A stretch of DNA of 64,000 nt from Comamonas testosteroni TK102 (GTDB lineage Bacteria > Pseudomonadota > Gammaproteobacteria > Burkholderiales > Burkholderiaceae_C), in NCBI RefSeq assembly GCF_000739375.1, contig NZ_CP006704.1, positions 5,642,001-5,706,000 of the forward strand, written 5' to 3'. Shown here piece after piece: positions 28,428 through 36,594 of the stretch. The notes under the pieces are model-generated. The model did not search any database, was not told the DNA's origin, and saw only the letters and a list, made by a program, of their open reading frames with translations. Position 1 is the stretch's first letter; each line of letters opens with the position of its first letter. The position numbers and the translations under genes were made by a program.

Positions 28428-28953
28428 GGAGACACGCCTCTGCATGCCTGCTCTTCCCTGGACGGTTGCAGAAGACATGCGCGACTACGACAGCCTGGCT
28501 CATCGACACAGCAGCAAAGACATGTGCGTGGAAAAGCCCGTGTCGCTCATTGCCAATCTGATCGGCTTTGCGCCTGCAGCAGAAGACTTGCAGTATGTGC
28601 TGGGCTTTTATGCCGGAGACAGCGGCATTGACGACCGCCTGGCTGTGCGCTGCCGGATCGATCTCGCTCATTGGCCCGATGTGGTCAGCAGGCTGCGTCT
28701 GAAATCCGTGCATGACGTATCGTGCGACCCCGACTGGCAAGAGGATTTCCGCTGGCTGATCGATGCGCAAGATGCCGAAGGCCAGCTCCATGCCCATTGT
28801 CATCGCTTCATCAATGCGGCGAGACGGGTTTTTCAGGACAAGGTCGATCATCGCTGGGAGATCTTTTTCTCCCACGGCAGCGATATCAACGCATGGTGTG
28901 CGGTCTGGCGTAGCCAGGAGCATCTGAACTATCTAAGCTTCGATCAAGGCTGA
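28417..28953 (+). CDS. Hypothetical protein
   Basis: A 178-residue soluble protein that I do not recognise. It has no signal peptide or membrane helix. The centre is moderately acidic (VLGFYAGDSGIDDRLAVRCRIDLAHWPDVVSRLRL) and the C-terminus is rich in aromatic residues (DHRWEIFFSHGSDINAWCAVWRSQEHLNYLSF). The ATG at 28417 has GGAGG nine bases upstream, inside the DUF2867 gene, which supports that start and translational coupling. An ATG at 28444 is less likely. Good codon use and the coupled start make it a real gene. Confidence 0.75.
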   Translation: MLHEETRLCMPALPWTVAEDMRDYDSLAHRHSSKDMCVEKPVSLIANLIGFAPAAEDLQYVLGFYAGDSGIDDRLAVRCRIDLAHWPDVVSRLRLKSVHDVSCDPDWQEDFRWLIDAQDAEGQLHAHCHRFINAARRVFQDKVDHRWEIFFSHGSDINAWCAVWRSQEHLNYLSFDQG

Positions 28954-28993
28954 CATCCCGATGGCAGCCCGTCTCAACACAGGGGGTCGCCAG

Positions 28994-29395
28994 ATGCTGA
29001 AGTCCTATCGTGCCAGCTGCCATTGCAGCCGGGTTCAGGTTGAAGTCGGCCTGGACCTGAGCCAGCCCAGCTATCGCTGCAACTGCTCCATCTGCAGGCG
29101 CAGCCGGTTCTGGCCCGCCATCGCCAGCCCCGAAAATTTCCGCCTTATTACGGGTGAGAAGGAACTCACCCTCTATATGTTTGGCTCGCAAAAGAACCAG
29201 CATTTCTTCTGCAGGCGCTGCGGCATCCGCGTCTTTGGTGTGGGCCACGACACGCCGATAGGCCAGATGTACGGCATCAATATCGGTTGCCTGGAAGAGC
29301 TGTCGGAGGAGGAGCTTTCGCGAATTCCCGTCACGTATGTCGATGGCATGCACGATCGCTGGGACGCGACGCCGGAGTTTTTCGCGCACTTGTAG
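28994..29395 (+). CDS. GFA-family (CENP-V/Gfa-like) zinc protein
   Basis: A 133-residue protein of the GFA family, named for glutathione-dependent formaldehyde-activating enzyme, though most members have unproven functions. Zinc-binding cysteines appear as SCHCSRVQVEVG (CxC near residue 7), YRCNCSICRRSRFW (CxCxxC near 30) and HFFCRRCGIRVFG (CxxC near 74). The ATG at 28994 gives the usual family N-terminus (MLKSYRASCHCS); an upstream ATG at 28961 adds 11 unrelated residues. It ends the three-gene set between the kinase and its likely response regulator. Confidence 0.88.
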   Translation: MLKSYRASCHCSRVQVEVGLDLSQPSYRCNCSICRRSRFWPAIASPENFRLITGEKELTLYMFGSQKNQHFFCRRCGIRVFGVGHDTPIGQMYGINIGCLEELSEEELSRIPVTYVDGMHDRWDATPEFFAHL

Positions 29396-29521
29396 CCATC
29401 GAACTGCGAAGACGGCATGCAGCTGCAAGCTGCACAGAAATGAGGTCAAGAAGGCCTCAATCCATGACCAGCAAAGCGCAGCAAGCTATCAAGACAGATG
29501 ACTCTTGAGGCACCAGGGCAA

Positions 29522-30160
29522 TCAAACCTCGTGATCGTTTTCCAGGCTCTTGACCAGCACGGCCGCCTGAGTGCGTGAATAGCATTCGAGCTTCTTGAGG
29601 ATCGCCGTCACATGGACCTTGACCGTGTTCTCGGCCAGACCCAGTTCGTGCGCGATCTGCTTGTTGAGCAGCCCGTCGGCAATGCACAGCAGCACGCGAA
29701 ACTGCTGGGGCGTGAGCTGGGCCAGACGAGCGGCCAGGGCCGCATCGGCCTCGGAGCGCTCGGCCACCATGGACGGGAAGCTGATATCCCCGTTGAGCAC
29801 GTCGTCAATCGCGGCACTCATATCGTCTGCAGCCGCAGACTTGGAGATAAAGCCCGCCGCCCCGAACTGCTGGGCGCGGCGGATGATGCGCGGATCGTCG
29901 TTGGACGAGATGATGATCACCGGCACCTGCGCATATTCGCCACGCAGATGCAGCAGCGACGAAAAGCCCCGTGCGCCGGGCATGGCCAGATCCAGCAGCA
30001 CCAGCTCGATCTCGGGGTGCTCCTGCATCGCAGCGCCCAGGGTCTGGGCGCTGGCCGCCTCCACAATGCGGGATTGCGGGAAGCGGTCGTGCAGCACCTG
30101 GATCAACGCTGCGCGAAACAGCGGGTGATCGTCGGCAACGAGAAGAGTGGGCTCGGACAT
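29522..30160 (-). CDS. LuxR/NarL-family response regulator
   Basis: A 212-residue regulator with a receiver domain (TLLVADDHPLFRAALIQVL, phospho-acceptor Asp57 in LVLLDLAMPGARG, Lys in GFISKSA near 107) and a C-terminal LuxR helix-turn-helix (LTPQQFRVLLCIADGLLNKQIAHELGLAENTVKVHVTAILKKL, about 149-195). The start at 30160 begins directly with the receiver; a longer frame to 30202 adds 14 atypical residues. It probably serves the hybrid kinase at 25049, which lacks an adjacent regulator gene. The 126-base stretch between the GFA gene and this one holds nothing I can identify. Confidence 0.92.
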   Translation of the reverse strand: MSEPTLLVADDHPLFRAALIQVLHDRFPQSRIVEAASAQTLGAAMQEHPEIELVLLDLAMPGARGFSSLLHLRGEYAQVPVIIISSNDDPRIIRRAQQFGAAGFISKSAAADDMSAAIDDVLNGDISFPSMVAERSEADAALAARLAQLTPQQFRVLLCIADGLLNKQIAHELGLAENTVKVHVTAILKKLECYSRTQAAVLVKSLENDHEV

Positions 30161-30267
30161 GGGCCGCAGTCTGCCACGGCTGGCACGGCGCTGCATCTGC
30201 AAAAACGCATATCCCGCAGCGCCCGTGCCTGTCCGTCATCCAGGCTCCGACTCATTGAGTCCGTATC

Positions 30268-31242
30268 TCAATCGAGCTTGATGTTGTTGGTCGTGATCAC
30301 GCGCCCCCATTTGCTGCGCTCGGTGCTGACGAATTTCTCCATCTGCTCGGAGCTGCCGGGCATGGGCTCGACCCCCATGGCTGCCAGACGAGCCTTGGTG
30401 CGCGTGTCGGCCAGTGCAAACTGCAGCGACTGGCTGAACTTCTTGACCACCTCGGCCGAGCTGCCCTTGGGCACGACAATGCCCTGCCAGGCATAGCCTT
30501 CAAAGCCCTTGAGGCCTTGCTCCTGCAAGGTGGCAACCTTGGGCAGCACATCGATGCGGGCCGGGCTGGCCACGCCTATGGCCTTGAGCTTTTTCTCGCC
30601 GAGGAAGGGAACAATGGTTGCGCTGTCGGCCCACATGGCGGGAATCTGGCCGCCGATCACATCCTGCACTGCGGGCGCTGCACCGCGATAGGGAACATGG
30701 GTCATATTGCCCAGGCCCACTTCTTCGCGGAACAACTCACCGACCAGGTGATGGGGGCTGCCCAGTCCGGCCGAACCCCAGCTCACGCCAGCCTTCTGCT
30801 GCTTGGCCCAGGCGACAAACTCGGTCAGATTGCTGACCGGCACATCGTTGTTGACCACCAGCAGCATGGGAAAGCGCACCAGCATGCCCACGGGCTTGAA
30901 GTCTTTCTCGGCGTTGTAGTTGAGCTTGCGGAACAGAAACGGGTTGGCCGCCAGCGTGGCGAAGTCGGCCGTGAACATCAGGTTGCCATAGTCATGCGAG
31001 CGCGCGCTGTACTCGGCCGCGATATTGGTGCCGGCACCGGGCTTGTTGTTGATGACGATGGGCCGCTCCAGATTGCGGCCCATGGATTCCGCAATCACGC
31101 GGGCCACCACGTCGGAGCCCCCGCCTGCGGCATAGCCGATGACCCACTCCAGAGGCTTTTCCTGGGCCATGGCGGCCGGCCCTGCAGCCCAGGCCAGCGT
31201 CGAGCAGGCCAGTGCGGCCAGAAACTGTTTGCGTTGCATCAT
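30268..31242 (-). CDS. Bug-family periplasmic solute receptor (TctC-like)
   Basis: A 324-residue tripartite tricarboxylate transporter receptor. A Sec signal peptide (FLAALACSTLAWAAGPAAMAQ) is followed by family motifs: WVIGYAAGGGSDVVARVIAE near residue 33, VINNKPGAGTNIAAEY near 63, WGSAGLGSPHHLVGELF near 155 and HVPYRGAAPAVQDVIGGQIPAMW near 182. Bug proteins bind small organic acids or amides. No TctA/TctB membrane genes are next to it, as is usual for orphan Bug genes in Comamonadaceae and Burkholderiales. It follows the monooxygenase and DUF2783 genes on the same strand, so it may bind the substrate of that pathway. Confidence 0.94.
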   Translation of the reverse strand: MMQRKQFLAALACSTLAWAAGPAAMAQEKPLEWVIGYAAGGGSDVVARVIAESMGRNLERPIVINNKPGAGTNIAAEYSARSHDYGNLMFTADFATLAANPFLFRKLNYNAEKDFKPVGMLVRFPMLLVVNNDVPVSNLTEFVAWAKQQKAGVSWGSAGLGSPHHLVGELFREEVGLGNMTHVPYRGAAPAVQDVIGGQIPAMWADSATIVPFLGEKKLKAIGVASPARIDVLPKVATLQEQGLKGFEGYAWQGIVVPKGSSAEVVKKFSQSLQFALADTRTKARLAAMGVEPMPGSSEQMEKFVSTERSKWGRVITTNNIKLD

Positions 31243-31338
31243 CCTTGTCTCCTTGATTCATGGCCCCTGGAATAGATTTTGGTGACGGGGCCTTTAGGGG
31301 ATGGCGCAGCTGCCGCCAGAGCGGCGGCGCGCTGCTTC

Positions 31339-31605
31339 TCAAACGGCAGCGTGTACCGGGGCAACCGGTGTCACGGCACCGCGCTCGGCCGCGTCCGCGC
31401 CGGCAGGAGCGAATCCTGCGCTGGCGCGGGCCAGTTCGAGCGCATGCAGCAAGGTCTTCTGATGGCCAATGTGATTGGCCAGCAGCAGCACTAGGCGGGC
31501 ATTGAGGGCATGGCTTTGCGCGGTTTCAAGGCCCTGATGCGTGGCGATCAGGGCTTCATAGAAATCGTCGCAGGCCTGCAGATTCGGGTGGGTGGACAGC
31601 AGCAT
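31339..31605 (-). CDS. DUF2783 domain protein
   Basis: An 88-residue protein; the first ~60 residues (FYEALIATHQGLETAQSHALNARLVLLLANHIGHQKTLLHALELAR) match the DUF2783 family, which is commonly encoded beside FAD-dependent aromatic hydroxylases, and the tail is Ala/Pro-rich. It lies 37 bases after the monooxygenase gene and 96 bases before the Bug gene. Its role is unknown; association with the flavoprotein is suggested by context only. Confidence 0.85.
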   Translation of the reverse strand: MLLSTHPNLQACDDFYEALIATHQGLETAQSHALNARLVLLLANHIGHQKTLLHALELARASAGFAPAGADAAERGAVTPVAPVHAAV

Positions 31606-31642
31606 GGCAGTCTCCTAAAAAAGGGGAATCCTCTGGGGTATT

Positions 31643-33331
31643 TCATTGCAAGGCGCCGCTGGCTTGCAGCAACGCAGCACGCACGGCAGCCTCGTCGGGA
31701 CGACGCCAGCGCGCGCAGACATGCTGGTCGGGGCGCAGCAGGTAACTGGTGCCGGTGCGCGCATCCAGACGCTGTGCGGCCAGACCCTGCACATCCAGCA
31801 GATCGGCTTGCGCGGCCCCTGCATCGCCCTCGGCGGCTATCGAGAGATTGAGTACGCCGCCAAGTCCGTGTGCCCATGCCGGCGTGGGGCCAAAATGCAG
31901 CAGCGTGAAGTCCGGGCCCAGGGCACGCAGCAGCCATGTGGTCTGGCTGTCGCCGGGGCGGCGCATGGGCGCATCGCTGAGCACGGCGCCGGGCAGTTGC
32001 GAGCCTTCGAAGACCTCGCTGTCCGGCGTGTTGAGCGATGAATGATGCAGCGTGGCCGGCACCGACAGACGCCCGCTGTTGACGATGCGACGCGCAAACT
32101 CATGCTCGCGCGCCAGCTCCAGCGCCGCATCGCGAAACAGACGACTGATCTCGCTCTTTGGCGTGATGAAGTCGGTGGCGCGCGTCGAGTTGCGGATGTT
32201 CTCGTCGGCCGCGTATTCGCGCTCGGCGCCGTAGGTCGCGATCAGCGCAGCATCGGCCTGGCCGCGCAGCACGCGGTCGAGCTTCCAGGCCAGGTTTTCG
32301 GCATCCTGGACGCCGCTGTTGGCGCCGCGTGCGCCAAAGGGCGAGACGCCATGCGCGCTGTCGCCCGCGAAGACCACGCGACCGTGGACAAAGCGGTCCA
32401 TGCGCAGGCAGGCAAAGGTGTAGACGCTGGCCCATTCGAGCTCGAAGTCCGCATCCTTGCCCAGCAATGCGCGGATGCGCGGCAGGATGTTCTCGGGCTT
32501 TTTCTCCTCCTCGGGATCGGCCTCCCAGCCCAGCTGGAAGTCGATGCGCCAGACATCGTCGGGCTGGCGGTGCAGCAGCACGCTCTGACCCGGATGAAAC
32601 GGCGGATCGAACCAGAACCAGCGCTCGGTCGGGAAATCCGCATGCATCTTCACATCGGCAATCAGAAAGCGGTCGCGGAAGATGCGGCCATGGCTTTCCT
32701 GACCCAGCAGGCCGCGCAAGGGCGAGCGCGAGCCGTCGCAGGCCAGCACCCACTGGGCATCGATCCGATACTCGCCCTCGGGCGTTTCCACTGTCAGCAG
32801 CGCACCATCGGCGCGCGGCGCCAGCGCCGTGACCTTGTTGTGCCAGCGCAGATCGATCAGCGGCAGCTGCAGTGCGCGCTCGACCAGATAGGCTTCGGCG
32901 TAGTACTGCTGCAGATTGATGAAGGCCGGGCGCTCGTGGCCGGCTTCGGGCAGCAGATCGAACTGGTAGAGCGACCGATCCCTGGCAAACACCTTGCCCA
33001 GATTCCAGGACACGCCCTTGTCCACCATGGACTGGCCCACGCCCAGGCGATCCCAGATCTCCAGCGTACGCTTGGAAAAACAGATGGCGCGCGAGCCTGT
33101 GGACAGCTTGCAGTCGTTGTCGAGCACCACCACCGGCTGGCCGCGCTGCGCCAGATCGATGGCCAGAGACAGGCCCACAGGCCCGGCGCCGACGACGACC
33201 ACGGGGTGGCGAGCCGGCGCATCGGCATCCTGGTCCGCATGTCGCCGATAGGGAATCTGGATGGACTGAATGTCGGCGGCGCTGCCGCGCAGGGCCTCAG
33301 GGGCAATGGCTGGGGTGGACATGGCGTTCAT
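31643..33331 (-). CDS. FAD-dependent aromatic hydroxylase (MhpA/PheA-like flavoprotein monooxygenase)
   Basis: A 562-residue class A flavoprotein monooxygenase. The Rossmann GxGxxG is in VVVVGAGPVGLSLAIDLAQRGQPVVVLD near residue 45; VLACDGSRSPLR near 205 is the DG motif; VVFAGDSAHGVSPFGARGANSGVQDAENLAWKLD near 330 is the GD motif with the FAD ribityl contact. The C-terminal ~150 residues are the thioredoxin-like domain found in phenol and 3-(3-hydroxyphenyl)propionate hydroxylases. An aromatic substrate is inferred; which one is not evident. Starts at 33331 and 33322 are both possible. The 245 bases upstream hold no gene. Confidence 0.9.
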   Translation of the reverse strand: MNAMSTPAIAPEALRGSAADIQSIQIPYRRHADQDADAPARHPVVVVGAGPVGLSLAIDLAQRGQPVVVLDNDCKLSTGSRAICFSKRTLEIWDRLGVGQSMVDKGVSWNLGKVFARDRSLYQFDLLPEAGHERPAFINLQQYYAEAYLVERALQLPLIDLRWHNKVTALAPRADGALLTVETPEGEYRIDAQWVLACDGSRSPLRGLLGQESHGRIFRDRFLIADVKMHADFPTERWFWFDPPFHPGQSVLLHRQPDDVWRIDFQLGWEADPEEEKKPENILPRIRALLGKDADFELEWASVYTFACLRMDRFVHGRVVFAGDSAHGVSPFGARGANSGVQDAENLAWKLDRVLRGQADAALIATYGAEREYAADENIRNSTRATDFITPKSEISRLFRDAALELAREHEFARRIVNSGRLSVPATLHHSSLNTPDSEVFEGSQLPGAVLSDAPMRRPGDSQTTWLLRALGPDFTLLHFGPTPAWAHGLGGVLNLSIAAEGDAGAAQADLLDVQGLAAQRLDARTGTSYLLRPDQHVCARWRRPDEAAVRAALLQASGALQ

Positions 33332-33576
33332 CGGTGCGCAAACCTTGAAAAGCGTGGATCTGTTCTTTGGGGCAAAAGCCACCCCTCCGGCTCTTCGCAG
33401 CCGGATCTAAACTCTATTTTTTTGATAGCTACTACCGCTTGTCAGTCAAAGAATTCAACATCTTTTCAACTTGAATTCCTTGTATTCAAAGCGAAAGCAG
33501 CTCCTATTTTTGAAAGATTTGCCGTAGATCGCCGCACTAAGTGCTGGAGACTGCCAGCCGGGCGGCCCGGGGATGA

Positions 33577-34533
33577 CTAGCCTTCCAGCGCCAGCCACAT
33601 CTCGCGGTCGCGCTCGGCGGTCCAGATGCGCGGGTCGGCATGGCCCGATGCCTCGTCATAGGCGCGCGTCACGTCGAACGGCATGCAGTGGTTGAAGATC
33701 ACCCAATGGCCGTATTTGGGCTGCAACTTGGCAAAGGCTGCCTCGTAGACCTTGCGCAGGTCCTGGCGCGCATCGGCGCCGGCCTTGACCTCGGCCCACA
33801 GGTCGCTGATGAAATTGCGCGTGCCCGCCAGGCCGGCCTGCACTTCGGCCGCGTTCTGCAGTGCCGCACCGCGGCCGGGCACCAGCTTTTCGGGCTGGAG
33901 CGCGGCAATGGCATCCAGCGTCTGCGGCCAGTCCTGGAAATAGGCATCGCCGGCATAGGGCGTGGCATCGAACTCGACCAGATCGCCGCTGAACAGCACC
34001 TTCTCCTGTGGCAGCCAGACCACGGTATCGCCCTTGGTGTGGCCACGGCCCAGCTGCAGGATCTGCACCTCGAGCTTGCCCAGCCACAGCGTCATCTTGC
34101 CGGTGAAGGTCATGGTCGGCCAGGTCATGCCCTCGGGCACGCTCTCGACGTTCTGGAACAGGCGCGGAAAGCGCCCGATCTCGCTGGCCTTGTCCTGCTC
34201 GCCGCGCTCGACGATGAGGTCGTAGGTGTCCTGGCTGGCAATGATGTGCTCGGCGCCGTAGGCCGAGGCACCCAGCACGCGCACCGCGTGGTAATGCGAC
34301 AGCGTGACGTATTTGATGGGCTTGTCCGTGACCTCGCGGATGCGGCGGATCACGTCCTCGGCCATGACGGGCGTGGCCTGGGTGTCGATGACCATCACGG
34401 CATCGTCGCCGATGATGATGCCGGTGTTGGGGTCACCCTCGGCCGTATAGGCATAGGCATGTTCGGAGAGCTTGTCGAAGCTCACCTTCTTGACTTCGAG
34501 GTCGGCGGCGGAGGCAAAGGTCTTGGTGCTCAT
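33577..34533 (-). CDS. Metallo-beta-lactamase-fold protein with altered metal motif
   Basis: A 318-residue MBL-fold protein. The fold is clear: HAYAYTAEGDPNTGIIIGDDAVMVIDTQATP near the N-terminus, then VTLSHYHAVRVLGASAYGAEHIIAS, LGRGHTKGDTVVWLPQEKVLFSGDLVEF and VPGRGAALQNAAEV. The usual HxHxDH motif is replaced by HYHAVR, so Asp and the third His of the zinc site are missing, while the later His (GRGHTKGD) and Asp (FSGD) positions remain. It may bind one metal ion or act differently. It belongs to the monooxygenase cluster and is divergent from an IclR gene. Confidence 0.88.
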   Translation of the reverse strand: MSTKTFASAADLEVKKVSFDKLSEHAYAYTAEGDPNTGIIIGDDAVMVIDTQATPVMAEDVIRRIREVTDKPIKYVTLSHYHAVRVLGASAYGAEHIIASQDTYDLIVERGEQDKASEIGRFPRLFQNVESVPEGMTWPTMTFTGKMTLWLGKLEVQILQLGRGHTKGDTVVWLPQEKVLFSGDLVEFDATPYAGDAYFQDWPQTLDAIAALQPEKLVPGRGAALQNAAEVQAGLAGTRNFISDLWAEVKAGADARQDLRKVYEAAFAKLQPKYGHWVIFNHCMPFDVTRAYDEASGHADPRIWTAERDREMWLALEG

Positions 34534-34561
34534 CGTTGCAGTCTCTTTGTTTTAAACAAAT

Positions 34562-34624
34562 GCATTCATCTTTATCGAATTTCTGAATGCTAGATACAAA
34601 TTCAACATTGCACAATTGATTTGT
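34562..34624. promoter_or_regulatory. Palindromic control region between the MBL gene and IclR gene
   Basis: This A+T-rich divergent intergenic region holds two inverted repeats: GCATTCA (34562-34568) with TGAATGC (34584-34590), and ACAAAT (34596-34601) with ATTTGT (34619-34624). Inside the second is the dyad ATTG-CA-CAAT. Both promoters lie here. Binding by the adjacent IclR protein is the likely use, by position only. Confidence 0.5.
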
Positions 34625-34680
34625 CATAGTGAAAAACCCTGGAGGATTTTCAGTCGCGGTTCCCCCGTCACAATGCCGTC

Positions 34681-35508
34681 ATGCCTCACGCCAACACCTC
34701 TTCGACCGACGCCCGCTTCCCACTCGACGCCTGTGACGACGAGCCCACACGCGCACCGCGCGGCATACAGAGCGTGGAGGTAGGCGGCCAGCTGCTCAAG
34801 GTGCTGGCGCGCACGGGCCGGCGCATGGCGCTCAAGGATCTGGCGCGCGAGGCCGAGATGACGGCCGCCAAGGCCCACCCCTATCTGGTGAGCTTTTGCA
34901 AGCTGGGGCTGATGGAGCAGGATCGCGTCAGCGGCCACTACGGCCTGGGTCCGCTGGCCATCCAGATGGGGCTGATCAGCCTGCAACAGGCCGACCCCGT
35001 TCGCATGGCGATTGCCGAGCTGCCTGCTCTGGCGCAGGAGGTGGGCTACACCGTGTCGGTGTCCATGTGGAGCGGCCAGGGGCCGACCATCATCCGCGTC
35101 GAGGAAGGCCCGACCCACGTCTATGTGGCCATGCGCCACGGCACGCCGGCCTCGCTGCGCCATACCGCCACAGGCAAGATTTTTGCGGCCTTTGGCGAGC
35201 CGGCCCGCATCGCACCGCTGCTGCAGGCCGAAGGCCATAGCCTGGACGAGCCGGCATTTGCGCAGGAGTTGCAAGCCATCCGCCGCAACCACCTGAGCGT
35301 GGTCGAGAACCAGTTGCTGTCGGGCGTGAGCGCACTGGCGGTGCCGGTGTTCGACGGCTTCGGCCAGCTGGTGCTGGCGATTGCCGCCATCGGCCCTTCC
35401 GTCACGCTGACGCTGGACCCCGCCGGTCTGCCGGCCCGCAAGCTGCAGGCCCAGGCGCGTGCGCTTTCCCGGCGCCTGGGCGCCCCGGCTACGCTGACCG
35501 AGGCCTAG
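34681..35508 (+). CDS. IclR-family transcriptional regulator
   Basis: A 275-residue IclR regulator. The winged HTH spans about residues 30-95 (VGGQLLKVLARTGRRMALKDLAREAEMTAAKAHPYLVSFCKLGLMEQD) and the effector domain follows (VRMAIAELPALAQEVGYTVSVSMWSGQGPTIIRVEEG, LRHTATGKIFAAF, GVSALAVPVFDGFGQLVLAIAAIG). It is divergent from the MBL gene and presumably controls that gene and the monooxygenase operon. Its 3' end overlaps the next, convergent IclR gene by four bases. Confidence 0.94.
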   Translation: MPHANTSSTDARFPLDACDDEPTRAPRGIQSVEVGGQLLKVLARTGRRMALKDLAREAEMTAAKAHPYLVSFCKLGLMEQDRVSGHYGLGPLAIQMGLISLQQADPVRMAIAELPALAQEVGYTVSVSMWSGQGPTIIRVEEGPTHVYVAMRHGTPASLRHTATGKIFAAFGEPARIAPLLQAEGHSLDEPAFAQELQAIRRNHLSVVENQLLSGVSALAVPVFDGFGQLVLAIAAIGPSVTLTLDPAGLPARKLQAQARALSRRLGAPATLTEA

Positions 35509-36392
35509 GCTCGGTAGCCCAGCGAAGCGCTGATGGCGCGTGCCTGCTCGCACACGGCCTGGGCAATCCTGCCCTGCGGATCGGGGTCGAAGCCGCCGCT
35601 GGCACCCAGCGCGCAGAGCACGGCCACCACATGGCCGTTGTAGTCGAACAAGGGAGCAGCCACGGCGCTGATGCCGGGCAGATTCAGATCGCGGATCGCT
35701 GCACAGCCGGCTGCGCGAATCTCGCTGCGCAGTTGCTCCAGGGGCTTGCTGGCATGCAGCAGACGGCGATGCTCCGGGCTGGCGGCATCCAGCTCACGCG
35801 CCAGCAGCACCTCGACTTCGGGCTGCGGCTCCATGAAGGCAAAGAATGCGCGCCCCGTGGCCGACCACAGCATGGACATGACCGAACCCACGCGCACATT
35901 GACGGTAATGGGCAGGCTGGGCTCCTCGAAACGCACGATGGTGGGCCCCATATTGCCCATCACCGCCACAAAGCTCGTGACCTGCAGTGACTCGCGCAGC
36001 TGCTGCAGGGCCGGCTCGGCCATGCGCACCGGATCGTTCTGGCGCATCGCGGCCAGGCCGATATGGATGGCCTCGCGTCCGAGCGCGTACTGGGTGCCGC
36101 CACGGTCCTGCTCCACCAGGCCTTCGGCCATGAGACTGGCCAGATAGCGATGCACCTTGGCCGGGCTTTCATCGACGGCAGCACCGATGGCCGTCAGGCT
36201 GGCACGCCCGCCCAGGCCGGCCAGCGCCTTGAGCACGGCCAGACAGGTCTCGGCGGCCTGCACACGCTGACGACGCTCGCGCCCGTCCGCGGCTTCTGCG
36301 GCAGCACCAGGCTGGCGCAGCTTTGTGGCGCGCGGCGCTTGCGCAGCGGTGGTCGGCAGCACGGCGTCCGCAGTCCTCTTGTCTTTTTTCAT
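35505..36392 (-). CDS. IclR-family transcriptional regulator
   Basis: A 295-residue IclR regulator with a longer, Ala/Lys-rich N-terminus before the HTH (LAVLKALAGLGGRASLTAIGAAVDESPAKVHRYLASLMAEGLVEQD, about 55-105). Effector-domain motifs are VAVMGNMGPTIVRFEEPSLPITVNVRVGSVMSMLWSATGRAFFAF and GISAVAAPLFDYNGHVVAVLCALG. The start MKKDKR at 36392 is taken; a longer frame to 36428 is possible. It is divergent from a Bug receptor gene with a P450 gene next, so it probably controls that pair. Confidence 0.93.
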   Translation of the reverse strand: MKKDKRTADAVLPTTAAQAPRATKLRQPGAAAEAADGRERRQRVQAAETCLAVLKALAGLGGRASLTAIGAAVDESPAKVHRYLASLMAEGLVEQDRGGTQYALGREAIHIGLAAMRQNDPVRMAEPALQQLRESLQVTSFVAVMGNMGPTIVRFEEPSLPITVNVRVGSVMSMLWSATGRAFFAFMEPQPEVEVLLARELDAASPEHRRLLHASKPLEQLRSEIRAAGCAAIRDLNLPGISAVAAPLFDYNGHVVAVLCALGASGGFDPDPQGRIAQAVCEQARAISASLGYRA

Positions 36393-36476
36393 GTCTGTAG
36401 CGATTGATGGCAGGGCTTGGACCGGCATTCTGATTCAAATTCGTGACTCAAGTCATGGAAATCCCTTGGGCTTAAT

Positions 36477-36504
36477 TTACGCAATGCGTATAAAAATTAC
36501 GCAA
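36477..36504. promoter_or_regulatory. Candidate operator: TACGCAATGCGTA palindrome with repeated half-site
   Basis: A perfect 13-base palindrome TACGCA-A-TGCGTA (36478-36490) lies between the IclR and Bug genes. The eight-base string TTACGCAA occurs at 36477-36484 and again at 36497-36504, exactly 20 bases apart, about two helical turns. This is the form expected for cooperative binding of an IclR dimer pair. Confidence 0.55.
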
Positions 36505-36594
36505 AACAATTTCTGTATTAAAGCGGAATCGCAGGCGGAGTGAAGCTTGGTTAACCCGCAGGCAAACAACACCACAGCCCAGGAGACACCCTCA

